Shown: positions 1 to 11,659, counted from the stretch's first letter. The stretch: DNA of 64,000 nucleotides from Mallotus nudiflorus (GCA_947683625.1 CANTUR010000243.1:1302001-1366000); one strand, 5' to 3'. The notes: generated from the letters alone by a model not told the origin. A program made the numbers and translations.

Positions 1-1549
1 TAGTTTATCAAAGATTGTTTTTTGGATTTTGTTGTTATTTATTCTTATTAAATTATTTCGTTTCATCATTGTCCTTATTTTATTAAAATTTTCCTTAAGG
101 CTTACTATAGGTTTCGGGTACTTTATGTATTCCCAATCCCTAGTGCCAGTCATGTGCCCCTTTGGGTTCGGGTCTTGACACATTATTTGTCTAAATGTCT
201 CTCAACTAAGTAAACAATTAATGGGTTATTGCTCTATCTTAATGTAATATATCTCTTAATCAAGTTCCATTGTCTATATTCAATTAAAGGGTGATCAATA
301 CTATAATGACATTAAACATAACAATAGCCAATGAATTTTGTTTAATGACTTAGATTTAATTCCGTGATCTACATGGTTGAATTAAAATAAGAACCCTAAG
401 TAACAATCTAGGCACTCATATTGACAGAAAGATAAGAAGATGATGAATGAAGAAAGAGAAATCCAATCATTATTACTCAATAAAATTGAAAAATAACAAA
501 AGAGTTTAATAAGAAAAAAAAACCCCTTCTTTGCTTAACCAAGTTGGACTGGTAGGTCTTAAGTTCTCAATCTTCTCCAAATAAACCATCTTTTAAAATT
601 AATAAAAGTAAAAATGACTAGAATAAATGCTAGCTTTGATTCTTATAAAAAATGATAAAAGAAAATATTTTTTTTGTTTTCTCTGGTGGCTCCCCTCAAA
701 ACCTAGCCTTCATCACTCCTTTTAAGTTGCTATTTTTCAAATCTTGTAATCCTCACAAAATGAGCAACAAAGAAATTTGAAATTTGAAAGTTTGTTATAA
801 CCACATAGTTGTGCACCTAGTCTTCTTATCAATCCACTTGATTAGGCATGGTTGTGTGCTTGTGTCCATCCTTTAGCTAAAAAAGGTCATGTGCAATTAT
901 GTGCACGGCCACGTGCCTTCTTTTAGCCTTAAAACTACTTGATTTCACCTTGACTGCACCATTAAACACCTCTGCTTTCTCCAATATCTTCTTGCATCAG
1001 TCCTTTATTGTTCTCCTCCTTACTCTTCATCATCAAAACAACTAAAAGGAAACGAAAACACTTAAAATTACCAAAAATTATAAAATTTAACAAAATTATT
1101 AAGACTAAAGAAAAACTAAGTAAAAGACTAACAATACATCTAAACAAACTCCTAATTCTAACATCTTGAGTGCTTAAAATAACATCTTTCTTACATTCAT
1201 CATCATGGGATTAGTTTTTCATTAATAAGGTCCAACTTATCAAATGACTAGTACTTAGAATACTAGACCAATAAGCCCTTATTCAGTTTAATCCATTAAG
1301 AAATTCATTTTATTTCTATAAATTGAGAAAAATATGAGTTGCATAGTGAAAATATGAAATTAGAAACAAAAGTGATCCAATTTTATGGAAAGCAACTAGA
1401 ACTATTGGTATAAAATTTGAGATTTTATATAACATTTAAATTTATAGTCTAATAATTTAAATTTTTCAAATAATATAATGATACACACAAAAAATCTTCT
1501 AAAAAATACAAATATATAAAGAGTAAATATATTATAGTATACAATGAGT
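1..1549. other. AT-rich intergenic DNA
   Basis: No convincing coding region on either strand. The first 180 bases, ending near a 'gggttcgggtcttgaca' string, resemble the end of a plant Ty3-type LTR, but there is no partner in the window. The rest is AT-rich with short A/T homopolymers. Confidence 0.5.
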
Positions 1550-2455
1550 ATATGTTTGGTGTATTATACAAATATGAAACAATTAAAATACATAATAAAA
1601 AAATCATGCTAAATAATTAATCTCTACAAACTATACATCTTGAAAACGACATATGCTTTCTATAGTTAAACACCAAAATTCACAAGCATAGAAAATAAAA
1701 AAATATATAAAAAATTAAAAATACACAAACAAAAACTATTATACAATGAGTATATTATATGTATATTTTTGGTTTCTTATACACTTTAAAACATAAAAAA
1801 AAATGATAATTTGAGATCATTGCCCAATCTCATCTCTCTTCAATATTTATCTATATGATTGTTAATGTATACAATTAAAATATGTACAATTAAAGCAACA
1901 AAAATCCCATCCCTCATTTTGGACTTTTTTAAAACTCACACTTTTCTCTAAGGACATTTTAAAGTGTAGGATTCAATTATTGTCGTCATCAATTTAAAAG
2001 AGGGATGCTCCCTGTTGTGCAATCCATCAATGCTAAGGTCATATGACCTCCCAATTTACCTAAAATAAAACAATAAAAAATCTCATCCCTCATTTCTTAA
2101 ATAAAACCTAGTTTTTTACTATTCAATTTCAAATACTTTTGGTTTATTATACAAATATGAAAACATTCAAATACATAATAAAAAAAATCTTTCTAAATAA
2201 TTAATCTTTACAAATTGTATGTCTTGAAAACAACATATACTTTCAATATTCAATACCAAAATCCATAAAGATAGACAATATATATATATAATTAAAAATA
2301 CATTAACAACAACTATATTATAGTATATAATGAGAATACTATTCATATATTTCTAGTTTTTATACATTTTAAAACATTAAAAAATTTGATAATTTGGGTT
2401 TATTATCAAATTTCATCTCTCTTCAATCTCTAATTATTATGTAAACAATTAAAAA
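1550..2455. repeat. Diverged direct duplication, two copies of about 320 bp
   Basis: The stretch at about 1550-1880 recurs in the same orientation at about 2135-2455. Both copies share, in order, 'tattatacaaatatgaaa', 'ctaaataattaatct', 'cttgaaaac', a run around 'atacacaatgag/tataatgag', and 'tcatctctcttcaat'. By eye they differ at roughly one base in five, so the duplication is old. No open frame is conserved between the copies. This could be a tandem duplication of an AT-rich transposon remnant. Confidence 0.6.
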
Positions 2456-3400
2456 ATAATGGGAGAATGAAAAAATAAGGAGAAAATAAAAATAAAAAAA
2501 GGGGAGGAAAAAATATAGAGAAAATAAAAATAAATAAATAAAATAATAAGGGAATAAAATTAAAAAGGAAAGAAAAAGAAAAATTAAAAATAAGGAAAGG
2601 AAAGGAAAAAATAAGGAAAAATAAAAATAAAAATAAAAACAGAAAAATAAAAGGGGAGCCCACATCAAAATTAAGTTAAATAAAAAAGTCAAGAATTAAA
2701 AAAAGAAAAAAATGGCACATTTAAAAAAAGTAAATATTTTCGAAAACATGTCTCAAAACCAACAAAAAAAAAATTTTCAAAAAACTTTCAAAACTAATTT
2801 TTCTAATATTTTTCTTTCAAATATAGATCACTCTCTTTGTCATTCTTATTTTTAAGATTTTTTTTTCTCAATGTTTTTTTCTTTTTTATTGATATTTCAA
2901 CTTTTTTTTGCTTTATACTTTTTTTTCTCAACATTTTATTTGTTTTTTTTCAATATTTTTTTTCTTAATACTGTCTCCATCTATTTTTTATCTCTTAATG
3001 TTTTTTTCTCAACTATTTCTTGTAATTTTTTTATTGTCTTCCTTTTTTTCTTAATTTTTTTTGCTAAACATTTTTGAAATTTTTAAGGTACTATATTTAT
3101 TTTTTTCTCAACATTTTGCTACTATCTTCATTTTTTTTCTCAACTATTTTTTTCTACTTTCTTCCTTTTTTTTCTCAATTTTTTTGCTAAACATATTTTC
3201 AATTTTTATGGTAGTATCTTTATTTTTTTTTTCTCTCAACATTTTTTCTACTGTCTTCATCTTTTTTCTCAACTTTTTTTTGCTCAACATTTTTTTTAAT
3301 TTTTAAGGTACTGTCTTTATTTTATTTTTAATGTTTTTTTTTACTCAATATTTTTTTCCCTTAAGACTTTTTTTAAAATGAATAATTATGAACTAAACAT
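2455..3400. repeat. Strand-asymmetric low-complexity block: purine tract then T-rich minisatellite
   Basis: Positions 2455-2665 are almost pure A/G on the plus strand. After about 150 bp of mixed sequence, 2840-3400 is T-rich with an irregular repeated theme of 'ctcaacattttt' followed by 'ctactgtcttcat', recurring roughly every 35-60 bp. Open frames read through these tracts are Phe/Leu/Ser homopolymers and are not credible proteins. Confidence 0.65.
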
Positions 3401-3900
3401 TTTTAATAGTTGTTAAACCAAGCAATAAAATAACTTCAAACGTTGTAACAACAATAAATAAATAAAAATTTATCATTTTTTATTCTTAAAGAATAAGGTT
3501 TTTTTTTGTACTTTAATTTGTTTATTAAAATGTCTAACAACTTTTTTATTTAAAAAAATTATTTCATACTTATTGACCATCAATATGTAACAAGTTTACA
3601 ATACTTATGATATATTGGTAACATCAACAACAAAAACTGAAAAATAAAAAAAAAAATCAACAAACTGAAACAATAAAAAATAATAACTTCAAAAATCAAC
3701 AAAATTTACAGTAGTTCATTGTTGTTGATTTTTGTTATTTTTTGATTTTTTAAATTATTTTTTCATTATTAATAATAAAATTAAGTAAATATATAACAAA
3801 CTTATTAACTAGATGCAACCTCTCTAGCCACAATCTTCTATCTTTGTTCAAGCCATTAGTAATCTCATATCAACATGAATTGAAATGAAAATTAAAATTA
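3401..3900. other. AT-rich spacer with a weak palindrome
   Basis: No gene seen. Around 3620-3770, A-rich sequence with 'caacaaaa' and 'atcaac' words is followed by its approximate reverse complement ('gttgttgatttttgtt'), giving a poor foldback. It may be a decayed MITE, but no target-site duplication is visible. Confidence 0.4.
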
Positions 3901-4282
3901 GGGAAAATTCCATTTTTTGTCTCAACTTTTTAATATTTTCTGTTTTGGAGTCTCAACTTTAAAATTCACAACTAATTTAGTGCATTTGGTCAGATTAGCC
4001 TTATCGGAGTTGTGACTGGGCATTTTTGGGTCCCATTTATTCCTTTGTCACTTGCCAAGTCTGAATAAAAAAATTTTAAAAAATTAGTTAAAGATAAATA
4101 TGCCCTTAAAATGAGTTGCAGAAGCCTCTTTTAACCCTTCTTGTTCTTTATGATCAATCTTTTTTACATCAATAAAGTTTAGTTGCTCTTTGTGGTATTG
4201 TGCGGGATTGTTATAGGTGATGGATAGTTGGGTTCTCATCCAAAATTGGAAGTTGCTCCATAGTAGGATCTTGGGTTCATAA

Positions 4283-6494
4283 TGTTAGGAATCAATTGTG
4301 CAATTAGGAATTAAATCCTAATTAGAAAAAATTTCAAAAATTTATCAACACAACCCTCAATCTTATCAAGATTTCCAATCCCTATGATCCAATTTGCATT
4401 AAACACATAGCTAATTCAAAACCAATGTAAATACAAAAAATTAACAACCAAGGAATTATAAGTTTCATGAAAAACTTACTAGTATCAAAAGGTTGGTGTA
4501 GACCACAAAAATCTACAACAATGGTTTGTACACCTTTGATTCAACTTTTGAATCAACTCTGAGTCTCCCAATTGTGAGACCTCTAGCTTAAAACACCAAA
4601 CTTTAGCAAATCACTTCCTTGTCTTGATCAATAAGAAGCTTGAATCCTCTCACTTTTTTCACTCAAGTTTTCTTCTTCTTATTATCCTTATAAGTGCTCC
4701 CATAGTTATGTATTATTTGTTCTTGTCTTTTATATCTCTATACATTTCTCTTCACCATCCAATAATTAATGTCCAACATTTGCTTTTTGGATATACTTGG
4801 CTAGAGATTAAAGTAGAGATTAGTGACATGACCCATAATCCACTTGTCATAATTAATTAACAATTAAATAAGTTACTAGTGTCCAAACAAGGAGGATGAA
4901 AAGATTACAACTCTTGTAAATCTCTACATCACCTAGGACTTACACATGTCAATTAATATCTTCATTAATATTTAATTTAATTAAAATCAAATATATAACC
5001 TAATGGATTTAGGCTAAACAATTGGATAAACTCTTGACCTAAAAACCCAATCCATTACCAAATGGACTTATATGCATTAGGCCAACTCTTGACCAAAGAC
5101 CCATTTCATAAAAGTAAATGGACTTAAATGCATTAAATGGGCTTGGCCAATTACTTAGTCTAATCTTTAGTCCAAAACACATTTAGGCCTAGGTCCATGA
5201 CACTTGGGCCATTAGTCCAAGTAATTAAGAAAACAACATATACACATTATTAATTTATTATCTTAATTAATATCTTATATTAATTAAACATAAATTAATA
5301 ATTAAACCTTTCATTTAAATTAGATTTCCTGATATGCTAGAATCATTACCTTAAGCAAAAATCCAATTTCATTAATCTCAATTAATTAATTAAACTCTTT
5401 AATCAATAATTAGATTAATACGAAGAGATTTGGTAAAATCTTTTAGGTGTGACTTACTAGGTTCATGTCTAGTTGGCAATGAGAAAATAATATCAACACT
5501 TGACATTATTTGAAACTCCTTTTAAGTTTAAATGTGAAAATCCTAATTATTCAAATTTACTTCTCATAAGTTGAGAGTGACCCCTAACATCAATATCATA
5601 ACTACCTAATCAAATATGAATGTATTTATTAATTCACATGAACCCTTTGGTCATAATTATCTGCACTAAAATCCCTTCATTAGAAGATCTCGATATAAAC
5701 TAGAGTCAAGAATTAGTCAAACTCTAATAGTTATATTATATGACCGCATCTCAGTTCTATCTCTTGATTAAAATACAACAAATACTAAAAACTTTTTCTA
5801 GCACTGAAACTCTTTCAGATTATTATATTTGTACTGGCCATGAACTTTTTCATCAAGAAAAGACTTAGATAGCATAAGATCTTATCCCAATTCACTCCAA
5901 GTAATGAATCTCATCTTGGTCGAACACTCATCCTTACATTTAACTTATTAGAGCCATCATATGCCATATACCCATGTGTGAATAACACAAGTATATAAGC
6001 AGTAATAAACTTTAACCACTCAAATGTGGATGACCGTGTCACCTCAGGTCAAATAACTACATATAGCATTATGACCTAGATTATAATCGTTGACTATAAT
6101 TGAATATCCATGCGATCACATATCTAGCGTCACTGTTCGATCCACCCATCACATGAGTATCCATATGTCTATTTTGATATCTCATATCAAGTAGCATAAG
6201 ACTCACTACCTCCCACTATTAGTATCATGTACTAATCAAGGAACATAGAAAGAGGTGATAGTTTAATTAATATTATCTAAATATCAATTATATGACTATA
6301 AACATTTTATAGCATATGTACTAAATAAATTCATAGCTCATATTGTCAACTCTTAATAATGAATATATTTAATATGATGCTAATGGATAACTAAATAAAC
6401 AATTTATTTAAATGAATATTATATAGCCATTAGGGATAATTTAAAATGTCATTATACATTACAAAAATGACATTAGGGCACATCTACGCTAACA
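4283..6494 (-). mobile_element. Solo-LTR-like insertion, 2.2-kb family (copy 1)
   Basis: The element starts TGTTAG and ends CTAACA, the TG...CA form of LTR ends. It is flanked by CATAA (4278-4282) and CATAC (6495-6499), a 5-bp target duplication with one mismatch. A reverse-oriented homologue begins at 62250; shared landmarks include 'gatgggtggatcgaac', 'ggaggtagt' and 'gagatgagattcatta'-like strings. In minus orientation a TATA-type stretch (complement of 'cttttatatctc' near 4730) sits in the distal third, as in an LTR promoter. There is no coding sequence. It interrupts the Pack-MULE. One LTR left by recombination is the simplest reading; a non-coding LARD-type derivative is the alternative. 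Confidence 0.65.
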
Positions 6495-6909
6495 CATACA
6501 AGTTTAGCTAGACGTTGATAGTTTAACTACCGTTAAGATGATTTCTCATCCACAAAGTAGAGTCCATGGGCACTCTAAAATCCTTCAGTTGATCATTGGC
6601 TTGATAAAATGACCTTAGGAAGTGAAGATTGCTCATGTGTTCAGGAAGCAACTTTGTAGCTAACTTCATGGCCAACTATGCAAAGAACATTCCATTTGGT
6701 TACCATATATTTTTATCTCTCTTAGTAGACATTTTGTATTAGTTACAATATGATCTCTATAGAGTTAGCTACAATTTGTTAATTCTTGCTTAGTATGAGT
6801 TAGGCATGCGCCTATTTCTCTTATAAAAAAAAGTTCTTGTGGATTATTCTTTTTTTTTAGAAATTTTTGGAGTAGCAAAGACCATAACTTTCAGAGGTGA
6901 GTAAAAATT

Positions 6910-7180
6910 ATGGTGTCATTACTGTGGAAAAAGATCGTTAAGAAGAGAGTCAAGAAGTTCAAGAGGCCATAGAGTGATTGCAAGATCTTTATCAAAGAAA
7001 ATTATAATAGATCAAAGGGTAATGATCTTATAGTCTATAGAAAGTTTAAGGGATGTACTTTGATGCCTAATATTGCTATGTTACACAAGAAGACTTCCCA
7101 TTATCTTAAAAATGGACTCAAGAAATTTATTATGCATAACATCTAAGAACTTGTGGAGTATTAATGACTAAGAGATTCTT
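6910..7180 (+). pseudogene. RPL32: Ribosomal protein L32 (eL32) pseudogene fragment
   Basis: In one frame from the ATG at 6910 the translation follows eukaryotic large-subunit protein eL32: KKIVKKRVKKFKRP, then SDCKIFIKENYNRSKG, YRKFKGCTLMPNI, KKTSHYLKNGLKKF and a degenerate C-terminal stretch. Intact eL32 is about 133 residues; only the first 95 or so are recognisable. Stops occur after KFKRP (TAG where the family has Gln), after MHNI, and repeatedly beyond 7160, so no protein can be made. No intron interrupts the match, so capture of a processed copy or a single exon is possible. It lies inside the probable Pack-MULE, about 200 bp from a second captured fragment. Confidence 0.85.
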
Positions 7181-7376
7181 TATTTCTTCTATCTTTGAAT
7201 GTTTCCAGGTTTTTAAAGCACAAAAGTTTTGAATGTTGCTCTACTTTTACTCTTAACTAGCAAATTTTTATTTCAAAATTGCTACCTTTGCTTTTTTATT
7301 TAAGCATTTAAACTTGTCGTCTTTTCTTGTTTCTTTAGTTATGCATTTATATGTCTTTAAGAGAGAGACAACTTTC

Positions 7377-7675
7377 ATGCATCTCTTAATATGTGCTTCT
7401 TTGATAATGGACAAGAAAGCCAAAAGGAAAGATGGTTCTCGTTCCCGTTTTGATGCAACTATGCTCCGAATTACAGATAAACAAGCTTAAGAAGGCTCTT
7501 GAGGAAGCATCAAAAGATAGGTCACTTGAAAAATCTCAAGACATTAATGCTAAGTCATCTGCAAATTAGGAAAAAAATCATTGGGAGATCAAGATCTTTT
7601 GCTCGGCTCCATGCCTAAAAAGAATTCTTATTTGCCATAGCTTTAGCTGCAAAGAGAATTTTGCGTAACCATGTT
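7377..7675 (+). pseudogene. N-terminal fragment of a MOCOS-like PLP-dependent transferase gene
   Basis: From the ATG at 7377 the frame reads MHLLICASLIMDKKAKRKDGS, closely resembling the N-terminus of plant 'molybdenum cofactor sulfurase-like' PLP-dependent proteins (a roughly 900-residue family), with an internal deletion near residue 4. After a frame change near 7488 comes a LKKALEEASKDRSLEKSQD segment, then, in another frame near 7580, RSRSFARLHA and KEFLFAIALAAKRI. These segments are in family order and cover roughly the first 100 residues. At least two frameshifts and several stops make it non-functional. The PLP-binding catalytic domain is absent. The identification rests on remembered family sequence, not a search. 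Confidence 0.7.
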
Positions 7676-7801
7676 TAATATTTTTAAGGCATATTTGTCT
7701 TTAACTCTTATTTTAAAATTTTTTATTCAGACGTGGCAGGTGACAAGGCAATAAGTTGGCCCTATAAATGCCTAGTCGCCACTCTGATAAGGCCAATCTG
7801 A

Positions 7802-8470
7802 TATAAGGGAAGAGGATAGATGATGATGATTATGATGAGATGGGTTTGGTTTTAGTGTAACAGAGAGTAGCTTGCGTATGGGTGGTGGATCGGTCCCCAC
7901 CACTCTTTCTTTCCTCTCTTTGTCCCCTTCAGCACTCCACGTTCTCTCTCACTCTCGTTCCTTCCTTCCTTCCTTCCTCCCTTCTATTCTCTGCAAACCT
8001 TTTGTTCTTATTATTATATTACATTATATATTCTGTACTTAATTGAACTCCACCATCCTCTCTCAATCCTTATCTATAATTTTTTTACTTTTTATTATGA
8101 TATTCACATCTCAGCACATTTTAATTAATTTCATTTAGTTCTCATAAAACTATGAGAAATGTTAAGATATTACAATAATTAATTTAATACAACTGTCAAC
8201 ATATATTATAATTGAAATTTAAATTATAATTTAAATGAGATTAATTTCTATTCATCGATCCTAATAGTTATTAGTACAAAATGCTTTCTTACTAAGTGTA
8301 TATATATATAATTTATAATGAATATTCATAATTAATAATTTTTTAAACTAAAATATTCATAGTGAAAAATAATTATTTCTCTTTTGATTCAATTTCATTA
8401 AGAAATGCATTTTTTTAAATGAATTTCAAATAAAAATTATTTACAAATAAATTTCAAAATAAAAAGTGAA
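7802..8470. other. CT-rich promoter/leader-like segment, then AT-rich spacer
   Basis: 7850-8000 is unusually GC- and pyrimidine-rich for this window, with a (TTCC)n run at about 7960-7982. It looks like the leader of a plant housekeeping gene, but no coding exon follows. From 8000 to 8470 the sequence is AT-rich with no feature recognised. Confidence 0.4.
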
Positions 8471-8473
8471 CTT

Positions 8474-8775
8474 ACCTCAAGATATTCATTCCATTTCACA
8501 AGACCATCTACTATTATTACCACCATCTTCTTGTCCTAATCCCATTTGAATTTTGTCCTTATTAAAATATTGGTAATAATAGAATAGTGTCTTTTCCAAT
8601 CCTTCATTATATTTCTCATATTACTAATTACCAAATTAAGGCCTAATTTTTCATTTAATGTATCAACTACAGCTTGATAAGCTTGTGGCTTCCACTCTCC
8701 TTCACTTTTATTTTCTAATGCTGCTTGATCATATAAAACTTGAGCAAATAAGGTATCCAATACTTGTGGTTTCAC
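8474..8775 (-). pseudogene. Myb/SANT-like domain gene relic
   Basis: The minus-strand translation matches the plant Myb/SANT-like DNA-binding domain (Myb_DNA-bind_3 type): EGEWKPQAYQAVVDTLNEK, then LGLNLVISNMRN, DWKRHYSIITNIL, KFKWD, and after a stop codon DKKMVV and LVKWNEYLE. The conserved tryptophans of the three-helix fold are present. The stop (TAG after FKWD) lies where the family usually has an acidic residue. A good donor (GTAAG) follows NEYLE at about 8473. There is no ATG at the upstream end, so the 5' exon is missing. Such domains occur in host transcription factors and in proteins associated with PIF/Harbinger transposons; which applies here cannot be told. Confidence 0.65.
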
Positions 8776-9540
8776 ATTCTATTATTTGCAACCAAATAAA
8801 TATATAATGAGCATGTTCATTCCTATCCCATGAACTTTCTTTTAATCTATACTTATTGCTTCAATCACCATTATAAGATAACTTATCACTATTATAAAAA
8901 CTTCAAATTCTTCTTCTTCCACCTCAAATATTTTACTCTCTTTCATGCTTTCTTTGAATTTTCAAATCTTGTTGGTTACTAGACATTAACTGAACAATAA
9001 AATACTTATTACTCAAAACACTACAGACACTCAAAGTCCATAATAATAAACTTGAATGACTATTTCATGCATATAAAATTTAAAAGCCGAAATTTCATAT
9101 AATATTGGAGTAAAATAAGTCAATAAATAGCTCAAAGGCACACTAGAATATTAGAAACTTTAATATTGGAAAAGTGCAAAAATAATAAAAGGACTTATAA
9201 GTGGTGTAGATTGGACATTAACATAAGCTAATTGATTTTCTATTATACGAACTCAACCCCATTTATAAGTCCACATGTGTGTGCATGGGCCAACACACTT
9301 AAGGCCCGTGGACTTGTTAATGTGAATGAAATGTTGATCATGTTAAAAAAATTAAGGAGAAGTCATTTAATAGTAACTTTATCACTATTATCATTCTCTT
9401 TTCTTTACCTTTTTTATTGATGTGAAATAAGAAAATGTTATTTAAATTAAATGTGTTTGCTAATTTAGATTATCTGAATGATTTTGTTTTCTAAATTGAA
9501 ATATAAAATCAAGATTTTAATGTTCTTCACAAATAAAAAA
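8776..9540. other. AT-rich intergenic DNA
   Basis: No coding signal beyond short unsupported frames. Nothing recognised. Confidence 0.4.
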
Positions 9541-10056
9541 TGGATAAGTACAATTTTATCCATATGGTTTTGCATTTTGACAAAATCAATCCTGTGATTT
9601 TTTTGACATTTATGTACTTTGTTTTTCACATTGTTTTATACTTCAGTACCCTTTTAACAAATATTGATGAAAACGTATGCTTTAATATAAAAATATTACA
9701 CATTTTCAATGCTAAAATCATATAATGAGTAATATATCATTCAATTAACTACAATAAACTCGCAAGAAATTAAATTTAGATGTATTTTTAATTTAATTAT
9801 GAATAAAAAGAAATTATTTTTAAAATAAATTTATAATATTTTTATAAATAAAAAATTGGTAAGATTGATCATAAATCATATATAGAAAAAAATTATCATT
9901 GAAATTTAATATTATAATAATTTTTTCCCATAAAATAATGATGATATTAGTTAGAAGAGTACTAAGGTGTAAAAAAATGTAACACGGGGAATTAAATGCC
10001 AAAAAAAAATCACAGGATTGTGGCAAAACCACATGGATCCAAATTGTACTTATCCA
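9541..10056. mobile_element. MITE, about 516 bp with long terminal inverted repeats
   Basis: The left arm begins TGGATAAGTACAATTT and continues to about 9670. Its reverse complement occupies roughly 9950-10056, ending in 'gtacttatcca'. Shared internal words are 'atatggttttgc/catgtggttttgcc', 'cctgtgattttttt' and 'cttcagtac/cttagtac'. The centre is AT-rich and non-coding. No clean 9-bp target duplication is seen, so superfamily assignment (Mutator-like) is tentative. Confidence 0.65.
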
Positions 10057-10084
10057 ATAATATACACACACACACATACACATA

Positions 10085-10496
10085 TGAGATTATTGATATC
10101 CCACATATATATCCTACCTTATAAAGGATTGTAACCTTTTAAGGAAAGGACATCTAAAAGGAAGAATACTCAACTCTACAAGGAAAAGAATCCTTAAGTC
10201 CTATAAAGATAAGGACTCTCATTAATAAAGAATCCAAATCATACCAGGTTTGAGTAAATATTTTCCCTATATATATTTTTCCTCTTCTCTCTATTCATTC
10301 ATTCATAACATTCTCAACACATAACATCCTTTACATTCAATATTTTGCTATCAAATCCATTACTAATTTAAGCATCTGAATGTTTATGAGGATTTTCCCA
10401 CCCATTCACCTTTCTTCTTTTTATGGGAGCATGTGTAGGATCCGAAGGGTTCCCAAACAAGTTATTACGTGACATTGTCTATGGAAAACATACACA
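10085..10496 (+). repeat. Decayed LTR end and primer-site region
   Basis: The sequence has a TATA-like 'ccctatatatattttt', then CT-rich 'ttcattcattcataac', then a string near 10470-10492 ('gtgacattgtctatggaaa') resembling the 'ggcgccgtctgtgggaa' site found after plant Ty3/TAT LTRs. No second LTR was located. It may be the 5' LTR edge of a decayed element whose leader was later hit by the adjacent MITE. Confidence 0.3.
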
Positions 10497-10506
10497 ATTT
10501 CCTATA

Positions 10507-10879
10507 GGCATAATACATACATGACCCCCTGTACTTATCACTTTTTGTCAGTTTGACACCTTAACTTATAGTTTTACTATTTTAACACTTGAACTTGTCT
10601 AAAATGCACTAGTTTGCACTAATACGATGACATAATGCATTTACCACCTAATGTACTTGTCACTTTTTGTCAGTTTGACACCTCTACTTGTATTTTTTTT
10701 ATCAATTAAACCCTTTATGATGTGGCACACGTTGATTCCCTATTCTATGCCATGTGTGCTAACAGGGGTTTTAAAATTATATTTTAGCCAAGTTCAAGTG
10801 CCAAAATGGCAAAACTATAAGTTAAGGTGTCAAATTGACAAAAAGTGATAAGTACAGTGGGCCATGTATGTATTACTCC
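10507..10879. mobile_element. Mutator-type MITE, 373 bp, with target duplication (copy 1)
   Basis: The terminal inverted repeats are about 90 bp. The left end is 'ggcataatacatacatg' and the reverse complement of the right end is 'ggagtaatacatacatgg'; both continue into 'acttatcactttttgtca' and 'ttgacaccttaacttatag'. The element is flanked by ATTTCCTATA at 10497-10506 and 10880-10889, a 10-bp perfect repeat compatible with the 9-11 bp duplications of Mutator-like elements. It is non-coding: the short open frame across its right half runs through the inverted repeat. A half copy lies at about 12960-13204. Confidence 0.85.
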
Positions 10880-10889
10880 ATTTCCTATA

Positions 10890-11630
10890 CATCTAATTTA
10901 CCTCATTTATATAAAGAGGCTCTAATTAATAGCATCAAAACTCATATGAGCTTGATGCAATAGCAGCTTCAAGTTCTAAATCAAAATAATACTCAAATAA
11001 AAGGAGCATCTACAAAAAAAAAAAAAAGCCTCCAGAATCATCTGGTTCATCTCCTCGAATTTGACATTTATTTAACAACTACTTTTTAGTTTAGTGATTG
11101 CAAAATAAGTAAAGATTTTTCCATCCTTAAGTGGTAAAGTCAACACCAAAATACATTTACAATCCTTGCACAAATTGTTGAACAAATTTTTTCATATCCA
11201 ATTTCAATAGTTGTCATTGAATAAGCATTTTGTACATGAGGAGGTATTTTGGATGAGACTCAATTTTCAATGGCTTGCGAATCATTTGAGGCACAAATAT
11301 GCATTAATGATTGGATTAGAGTGGTATTAAGGAAACAAGGAACTAAAAGAGAAGAAAATGACAATTTATACTCTTCACAAGCGAAAGAGGAATGAGAACT
11401 TCAATTTTCGGTATAGGAAGTGATTAATTTTAAAAGGTAAAGGGGTAAATAATTTTAAAAAATAAAGGCAAGAGAACTATATAGACTTTGATTCCTCTAA
11501 ACCTCAAGAGGATACAAAGACAACTCAATTTTTGATAAGAAAATTAAGTTCAACTTTAATTTTAATTCTTTTTATTTTTTTAATTTAATTTATTAATTCA
11601 AACTCTTTAATTTTTTTTTATTTCAGCCTA
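10890..11630. other. Unassigned intergenic DNA
   Basis: Possibly the continuation of the decayed retroelement leader left of the MITE, since the text reads on after the target duplication. No domain is recognisable in six frames. Confidence 0.35.
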
Positions 11631-11659
11631 ATATATAAACTAAAAAGTAATTTAATATA

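Larger units (their letters stand above)
3901..7801. mobile_element. Probable Pack-MULE (Mutator-like TIR element carrying gene fragments), right end truncated
   Basis: Sequence at 3991-4112 is repeated in inverted orientation at about 7680-7801, with landmarks 'cagattagccttatc' against 'gataaggccaatctg' and 'aagtctgaataaaaaa' against 'ttttttattcagacg'. The outer left end (from 3901, 'gggaaaattcc', then 'tctcaactttt' repeats) looks like the termini of the two better-defined Mutator-like elements in this window. The right copy stops before that outer portion, so the right end appears lost and a target duplication cannot be tested. Between the repeats lie two unrelated gene fragments in the same orientation (RPL32-like and MOCOS-like), the hallmark of Pack-MULEs, plus a nested 2.2-kb LTR insertion. 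A Helitron or hAT origin is less likely because of the long inverted repeats. Confidence 0.6.

Noticed and set aside
2423..3306. Several Phe/Leu-rich open frames on both strands
   Set aside because: Products of homopurine and poly-T low-complexity DNA.
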